Shown here: positions 58,999 through 64,000 of the stretch, piece by piece
Layout of the letters: every line of letters begins with the position of its first letter
Position numbering within the stretch: position 1 is the first letter of the stretch
Position numbers and translations under genes: made by a program
Notes under the pieces: model-generated
Database searches by the model: none
Seen by the model: the letters and a program-made list of their open reading frames with translations, nothing else
Told to the model about the DNA's origin: nothing
From: Candidatus Aramenus sp. CH1
GTDB taxonomy: Archaea; Thermoproteota; Thermoprotei_A; Sulfolobales; Sulfolobaceae
NCBI GenBank assembly: GCA_022678445.1
Contig: JALBWU010000009.1
Coordinates: 1-64,000 of the forward strand
Direction: 5' to 3'
DNA: 64,000 nucleotides

Positions 58999-59697
58999 TT
59001 GAAGGTTCTAAACTCCAGATACCTCTACAACGACATAAGGTCGATGATCAATAACGCCACTTCCGAGATCCTAATAGTGACTGACGAACTGTCCCACGGC
59101 TTCGCAGAAGAACTTGAAAGAAAGGCGATCAGTGGGGTTAAAATGAAGGTCATGAGCTCCGACACGGAATGGGTAAGGTGGCTGGAAAATAGATTCAAGT
59201 CTTACGGGTTAGATGAAGAGAAAAGGCTTGAAGAGGACGTAAAGGAAATTTCCAGCGCACTCACGTTATATAAAAGGATCCCTTTTCTAGTGTTAACTGC
59301 TTTTTTGGCGCTAATCGTTGTGGAACTAGTCCGTGTTCTTGAACTAGATTTACTTCTGGAGGCTACTTTAGTCACAGGAGTTGTAGCCACAGCCTTTTCC
59401 TCTGTTTACTTCAGAAGGAAAAGCAAGGAGTTAGAGTACGAGATCTCGTTAAAGCAACAGGAACTTGAGAACGTAAGGGCTAAAATAGAGGATTCTAGGA
59501 AGAGGCTTTCCAAGTACCTTAGTGTGGTCGAACTGTCTACCAAGGTAAATTTCTCTCTGATTATGGCAGACGACAAGGTCATAGTCACTTCCATGTCCCT
59601 AAAATACGACGAAAAGGAGAGTAAAAATCTAGATTTCGTCGAGGAGGTCTCAGGAGATTTCGTAAAAAGTTTAGTTGAGAAGTTAGCCCCTGGCTAA
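58999..59697 (+). CDS. membrane protein with N-terminal alpha/beta domain and coiled coil
   Basis: I do not recognise the family. The 232-residue protein has an N-terminal part resembling the first strand-helix units of phospholipase D-like folds ([30 protein letters not shown]), but no HKD motif. Two transmembrane segments at about 93-135 and a coiled coil ([27 protein letters not shown]) follow. The start is TTG, 10 bases after leuS. Its end overlaps the convergent aminopeptidase by 15 bases. Confidence 0.6.
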   Translation: MKVLNSRYLYNDIRSMINNATSEILIVTDELSHGFAEELERKAISGVKMKVMSSDTEWVRWLENRFKSYGLDEEKRLEEDVKEISSALTLYKRIPFLVLTAFLALIVVELVRVLELDLLLEATLVTGVVATAFSSVYFRRKSKELEYEISLKQQELENVRAKIEDSRKRLSKYLSVVELSTKVNFSLIMADDKVIVTSMSLKYDEKESKNLDFVEEVSGDFVKSLVEKLAPG

Positions 59698-62022
59698 CCT
59701 AGAGTAAGCCTTCAACAGCTCTAAGCCTTGCAATATGCCTTTTTCAGCCTCTGGTAGCTTATTCTCTTTGAAGAACTTCTCCACTTCCTCTTCCCTGCCT
59801 ACGCCTATTATGGGTATTATAGTAGATAGCGTCCTACCCAAGATCCCAGTACCTTGGTATATCCTCCTAACGAACTGCAAGTTGGTCTTCAGCCATATCC
59901 ACACTGAGTCCCTCACTTCTGGGTAAGTAATGGAGTAGCGTATTGCCGTAAGTACGTCCTGCTTCTTTATCTCGTTTGTCAACGCTAGGCTTAACGCGTT
60001 AAGTATAAGGTAGTTCTTTTTGAACGACAGCAAGCCCTTGAGATAAGTCAACTTATCCTCGTCGAATTTGGACTGCCGATACTTCGATAGTAGGACGTCA
60101 AAACCTCTATCTTCGTTTACTACAGCATATGCCTCAACTACTGCATCCCTTAAGTTAGGATCTACGTTTTCAAGGTTGCTGAAATCGCGCGACAGCTTGC
60201 TTGCATAATCCTCGTCCATCCTAACGAGGTTCTCCGAAAGGACGCCGTAAGTCATCTTATTTAATGGATCCTCAGAGCCCGCGAAGTTGCCTACGACGCT
60301 CCGGTGGAACTCAAGGGCAAGTTTTCCAAACTTGCTCGGGTTTATCGTAAACAACGTGAACAACTGAGCAGCTATTTCCGTTGCCGGCAGATAGTTCCTC
60401 TCTTCCATCTCCCTCTCAACAATCTTAGCGTAACTTGTGTAGTCTATCATTCCAGCCAACAGGAAGTTGAAGTAATCATCTACCATCCCAAACCTCTCCA
60501 TGTGGTTCGGATTGGAGTTCCAGAAGACCTCAAGGTCGCTGTAGTATACCCTATAGAAGCCCGTCCTGTCTAAGTTGAGCTTCAGCGACCTGACTTCCTC
60601 CCCTGCGTCAATTACCATTTCTCCCTTGTCGAACAGGGTAGATACCACCTTTCCGTTAACGTGAATGGTCAAGGGCACTGGGTAAACTCTGTCCTCAAGC
60701 CCAGAGATGGTAAACCTCTTTTGCGTCATGCGGATTTTCTTGCCCACCACTTCTACCTTAACTACTGGGTAACCCTCAGTAGTCAACCACGCGGGCATTA
60801 TGCTGGAGACGGGCTTCCCTGAGGCTTTCTCTAGGCTGTTCCAAAGATCTCTGCCTTCAGCGTTAGAGAACTTGAACTCTTCAAGGTATTTGGCTATCCC
60901 CTGCCGGAAGTCCTCCTTTCCTATGTACGCTTCTATCATCCTCAATATACTAGCCCCCTTGCCGTAGCTGATGTCGTCAAATATCTGTTCTATTTCGGAC
61001 ACCGACTTCACTTCTACCTCAATTGGATGCGTAATGCGTAAGGAGTCCTTTAGCATAGCCCCAGACGTCTCGTCTGAGATAAATTGGCCCCAGAAGTCCC
61101 ACTGTGGAAACACCGAGTCCACGGCCTTGTAGCTCATAAACGTAGCGAAGCTCTCGTTAAGCCATAGGTCGTTCCACCACTTCATTGTGACGAGGTCTCC
61201 AAACCACTGGTGCGCTAGCTCGTGGGCTATGACCTCTGCCACCCTTCTGATCTGCCTAAAGGAGGACTTCTCATCAGCCAATAGAGCAGTCTCTCTGAAC
61301 GTTATGGCACCCCAGTTCTCCATGGCGCCGAAGGCGAATTCGGGAACGGCTATTAGGTGAACTTTGGGCAACACGTACTTTATCCCGAAGTAGCCTTCGT
61401 AAAACTTGATGAACTTCACCGCTAGGTCTGCTGGCATTTTAGCTTTTGATATCTTTCCTGGAACTGTGGCAACTATTACCTTTGGAGTGGAATCAACAGC
61501 GTACTCCTCGAACTTTCCTATTCCCAGGTAGAGAAGGTAGGTTGACATCTTAGGCGTCTTGGCGAACTCTACTACCTTCTTGTTTCCTTCTTCCCTTACG
61601 CTTTCGATAGGCATGTTTGAAATAACGTCTAGGTCCTTTGCGACCTTCACCGCTAGTTTGAACTCGGCCTTATACGCTGGATAGTCCACGCATGGAATGA
61701 ACTTCCTGGCATGAGACGACTCGAACTGCGTGGTAATCAGATAAGAACTATCGTAGGGAGCCTTGTAGATGCCAACTAGATCGTCCTTTACTCTACCCTC
61801 AAACTCCACCTCTAAGGTTCCGGAAAACTTCCCCGTTTTGACTACGAGCTTGTTCTCCTTGACCTCGTATTTTACCTCCTTTCCGTTGACCATCACTGAG
61901 GTGACCTTTAGACCCTCTAGGTCAAGTTCTACAAGGTCTTCAGTCTCAACGCTGATCTTTTCGTGTCCTTTATAATCTAGATCGTCGAAATCTAGAAAAA
62001 TTTCGTACGACTTAACGTCCAT
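59683..62022 (-). CDS. M1-family zinc aminopeptidase
   Basis: This 779-residue enzyme has the M1 motifs [12 protein letters not shown] and [27 protein letters not shown], with the zinc ligands HExxH and the downstream Glu, and a C-terminal helical domain. It belongs to the group of tricorn-interacting factors F2/F3 and Sulfolobus aminopeptidases, which trim short peptides after proteasomal cleavage. No signal peptide is seen, so it is cytosolic. Confidence 0.93.
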   Translation of the reverse strand: MDVKSYEIFLDFDDLDYKGHEKISVETEDLVELDLEGLKVTSVMVNGKEVKYEVKENKLVVKTGKFSGTLEVEFEGRVKDDLVGIYKAPYDSSYLITTQFESSHARKFIPCVDYPAYKAEFKLAVKVAKDLDVISNMPIESVREEGNKKVVEFAKTPKMSTYLLYLGIGKFEEYAVDSTPKVIVATVPGKISKAKMPADLAVKFIKFYEGYFGIKYVLPKVHLIAVPEFAFGAMENWGAITFRETALLADEKSSFRQIRRVAEVIAHELAHQWFGDLVTMKWWNDLWLNESFATFMSYKAVDSVFPQWDFWGQFISDETSGAMLKDSLRITHPIEVEVKSVSEIEQIFDDISYGKGASILRMIEAYIGKEDFRQGIAKYLEEFKFSNAEGRDLWNSLEKASGKPVSSIMPAWLTTEGYPVVKVEVVGKKIRMTQKRFTISGLEDRVYPVPLTIHVNGKVVSTLFDKGEMVIDAGEEVRSLKLNLDRTGFYRVYYSDLEVFWNSNPNHMERFGMVDDYFNFLLAGMIDYTSYAKIVEREMEERNYLPATEIAAQLFTLFTINPSKFGKLALEFHRSVVGNFAGSEDPLNKMTYGVLSENLVRMDEDYASKLSRDFSNLENVDPNLRDAVVEAYAVVNEDRGFDVLLSKYRQSKFDEDKLTYLKGLLSFKKNYLILNALSLALTNEIKKQDVLTAIRYSITYPEVRDSVWIWLKTNLQFVRRIYQGTGILGRTLSTIIPIIGVGREEEVEKFFKENKLPEAEKGILQGLELLKAYSRLARG

Positions 62023-62074
62023 GAAGTTTAAACTGAAACTTAATTTAAAAATCTACTTTCTCCTTCTATCAAGT

Positions 62075-62929
62075 ATGGAAATAACGGTCTATTACAAGGG
62101 AAACCAGATCGAAATAAAGGACAAGATCGTAACCCTTATGGGAGGTACTGCTAGGTACGAGATAGGAAGGGCGGTATATTACGTGCTAAAGGCGCTTTAT
62201 TCCATTCCAAGACTGTATGGCAGTCCTCCTAAAGGCGATGTCATAGACTCCTGGAAGAACTCCTTTGAAAGGGAGATGTCTAGGCTTATTACTTCGGAGA
62301 TAGAGGTGGAGAAAATAGTGTTTCCTGAAGCTACAATAAGAGTTGAATTTAAGAAACTCGCTGTGAACGTGGCCCTAAACCAGAGGCAGTTCTCAGTTAA
62401 CGTTGAGCTGAAGGAGAGACTCAACGCGGAAAACTCCCTCGCCGGTCTGATCAAGGTGGACTCCTTTTACTTCGATTCGATTGAGAAGGTAAGGCCATTT
62501 GTCGTCCTCGGCAATAGGTCAGGGCTAATCGCTGCGTTCAATAGGTTTCTGATCTTGAGGAACGAAGGAGCACCAGGGATACCTAAGACTTTGGGGGTTA
62601 TCTCTGAGTTCGTAAACTCTATAGTGTTAATGGAAGGAAGCGTTTACGACTTCTACGGGAGGAAGATAACTACTAGTCCAGAGGGTCTAGTACTCGACGG
62701 GAGTCTCCTATACAACGCTGACCCAGAGACTCTCAGCCTATTCCCGCTGAAGTTCCTCTTGGAGGGCTCTAAGGGTTTCTTTGTAATAGAAGACCCTGAG
62801 GCAAACTTGAGCAAGGAGAATAAGGAAAAGGTAAAGGAGTTGATCCTAGGTAATCCTTCCACTTTCCTTATATCAACCAACGACGAAGACTTCGCACTAG
62901 GCAAGGTGTTTAGGGTACCTCAGTCTTGA
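62075..62929 (+). CDS. AAA/ABC-like ATPase fold protein with degenerate P-loop
   Basis: The 284-residue protein starts like ABC/SMC-type ATPases: two strands (EITVYYKGNQIEIKDKIVTLMGG) where a P-loop would follow, but the sequence GGTARYEIGRA has no GKS/T. Near the end is a Walker B-like GFFVIEDPEANLSKENKEKVKEL and FLISTNDEDFALGKVFRV, as in AAA15/21 ATPases. It probably does not hydrolyse ATP in the usual way. ATG at 62075 is preceded by TTTAAAAATC at about 26 bp; an upstream start exists in frame. Confidence 0.6.
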   Translation: MEITVYYKGNQIEIKDKIVTLMGGTARYEIGRAVYYVLKALYSIPRLYGSPPKGDVIDSWKNSFEREMSRLITSEIEVEKIVFPEATIRVEFKKLAVNVALNQRQFSVNVELKERLNAENSLAGLIKVDSFYFDSIEKVRPFVVLGNRSGLIAAFNRFLILRNEGAPGIPKTLGVISEFVNSIVLMEGSVYDFYGRKITTSPEGLVLDGSLLYNADPETLSLFPLKFLLEGSKGFFVIEDPEANLSKENKEKVKELILGNPSTFLISTNDEDFALGKVFRVPQS

Positions 62930-63998
62930 GGATCCCATAGATGGCGTCTACTAGTACACTCTTCGTGGACTCTATATCCCCCCTAATTCTCACCCTTAGA
63001 CACTTGTTGCAAGTGATACATAATACCTTAATATAGCTGTCCTCCCTCGATAGCTCAAAGACGTAAGAGAGATCGAGAAGTTTTACCTCTATTGTTTCTT
63101 TCCCCCTGGTTGCTCCTTTTACCACTTTATTACTCACAACTAAACTTGCTGCCTTTTTGAGGTCAATCTCTTTAAGCGCCTCAACGTAGTCTCTTGAAAG
63201 CAAGAACGCCTCAAAGGACATTCTGAGGCAGAGGTCCTTGTTCCTTTCTACCTCCATACATGCCGTAAAAACGCTACATCTGCCTGATGACTGAGGGAAA
63301 AGGAAGTGACCTAAGGAAAGTTGAGCAGAGGAATAGAGGGTCTCTTCCTTGCACTTCACGTTAAGGTTAACTCGCTTTTTCGCCACGTATAGTTCTCCTA
63401 GCTCTCTTCCCCCGGCAAGCACCTTCCCTCCGATTAGCTTAACCTTAGTAACGTCACGCCTGGGCGTTACGTTAAACTCCTCTTCTAATTTTAGGGAGAA
63501 GCCCTTTACGGAGTTGAGTTGCTCCGTGTCGTATCCCTTAAAGTCCCTCTGACTTAACTTGTAAAAGCCGAGCTCCCCTAGTCTTACCTTCTCCCATTCC
63601 TCGTAGAGCTTGGTAGTGTTGGTCAAGTCCACTAAAACCCCTCCCCATAGCTTGTTCCTCAAGTAAAGGTAAGCCGGCATGGTAGTTATTTCCCTGCTTA
63701 ATATCACCCTATTGTCCTTTACTTCCCTTAGATCCGTAACTGCCTTAATCCCGTAGTGCCTAAGCATGTCCCTTTCCTTGGAGTTAGGTGCCACAACGGT
63801 GAACCCGCCGAACCTTTCGTAAATTTCCTTTACCTTCTCCACCCTTTCCTTAAATGCCCTGCTCTGAGGCAAGCGTCTACTCGCGGAGTACCTTATCACC
63901 TTAAACGAAGGCAGGTACTTTTCCCTTATCAAGTCCTCTGAATAGTAAACCCTAAGTAGTTTGTTTCTGAGGACAAGTGCCCTACTAGGTGCCTCCAC
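62910..63998 (-). CDS. protein of unknown function with Cys cluster, reaches window edge
   Basis: I do not recognise the family. The visible 362 residues begin at a GTG at the very edge, so the gene may extend beyond the window. The first 140 residues look like a RecA-type alpha/beta domain (FTVVAPNSKERDML, GGVLVDLTN). The C-terminal half has cysteines in GRCSVFTACMEV, DLCLRM and CITCNKCLRV that could bind a metal or iron-sulfur cluster. It converges on the degenerate ATPase gene with a 20-base overlap. Confidence 0.5.
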   Translation of the reverse strand: MEAPSRALVLRNKLLRVYYSEDLIREKYLPSFKVIRYSASRRLPQSRAFKERVEKVKEIYERFGGFTVVAPNSKERDMLRHYGIKAVTDLREVKDNRVILSREITTMPAYLYLRNKLWGGVLVDLTNTTKLYEEWEKVRLGELGFYKLSQRDFKGYDTEQLNSVKGFSLKLEEEFNVTPRRDVTKVKLIGGKVLAGGRELGELYVAKKRVNLNVKCKEETLYSSAQLSLGHFLFPQSSGRCSVFTACMEVERNKDLCLRMSFEAFLLSRDYVEALKEIDLKKAASLVVSNKVVKGATRGKETIEVKLLDLSYVFELSREDSYIKVLCITCNKCLRVRIRGDIESTKSVLVDAIYGILKTEVP

Positions 63999-64000
63999 GA

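Overview
The window is chromosomal DNA of a thermoacidophilic crenarchaeon of the order Sulfolobales. Evidence: two different heterotrimer-type PCNA subunits (PCNA1- and PCNA3-like), the Sulfolobales RNA polymerase subunit Rpo13, a reverse gyrase, a TFB with a half-missing zinc ribbon, a crenarchaeal cbf5 gene split by a bulge-helix-bulge intron, and many leaderless genes with a TATA box about 26 bp before the start codon. Genus was not determined. Base composition looks moderate and coding density is very high, with many 4-base or longer gene overlaps.

Layout. 1-1050: small accessory patch with an IS200/IS605-like hairpin, a VapB antitoxin next to a broken VapC toxin, and tRNA-Ser(UGA). 1.08-5.7 kb (minus): Lhr-type helicase, L14e, intron-containing cbf5, a methyltransferase. 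5.7-8.4 kb (plus): membrane HerA-like ATPase, Rpo13, PCNA1. 8.4-11.8 kb (minus): riboflavin operon ribB-ribC-ribH-arfA plus an amidohydrolase that could be a missing pathway enzyme. 11.8-18.05 kb: a secreted protein, a membrane protein, CbiA, PCNA3, a MetE-like pair, S15 and CbiX. 18.1-21.6 kb (plus): information-processing block S6e, aIF2-gamma, PIN protein, Rpo7, Spt4, dephospho-CoA kinase. 21.7-29.95 kb: ApgM and Cdc48 (minus) divergent from reverse gyrase and a nitrilase-like protein. 30-39.2 kb: S25e, TrmB-like regulator, small CopG protein, TrmI, two A-ATPase subunits, aldo/keto reductase, Ham1, Bud32, Kae1, S27ae, S24e, Thi4, a zinc-ribbon protein and UbiX. 39.2-43.3 kb (minus): GlyRS operon with three poorly known genes, the splicing endonuclease EndA and a Cys-rich protein. 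43.3-45.8 kb: SpeB, Rpo12, aIF1, TFB. 45.8-49.1 kb: a gene-poor stretch, a decayed tnpB insertion sequence, and an archaeosine-type gene pair. 49.1-54.9 kb: secreted protein, DUF255 thioredoxin-fold protein, SDR, TenA, hypotheticals, and two tandem C/D box sRNA candidates. 55.1-64 kb: radical SAM/SPASM enzyme, LeuRS with a changed editing site, membrane protein, M1 aminopeptidase, a degenerate ATPase-like protein, and a gene that reaches the window edge.

Working links between genes: the cbf5 intron has the substrate shape for the endonuclease whose catalytic subunit (EndA) is encoded at 39.6 kb. Kae1 and Bud32 (KEOPS), TrmI, the TGT/ArcS-like pair, GlyRS, LeuRS and the C/D sRNAs form a strong RNA-modification and translation theme. 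CbiA and CbiX belong to cobamide synthesis, Thi4 and TenA to thiamine metabolism. Starts were chosen from TATA spacing, Shine-Dalgarno-like GAGGT/GGTGA, and remembered family N-termini. No database search was run.
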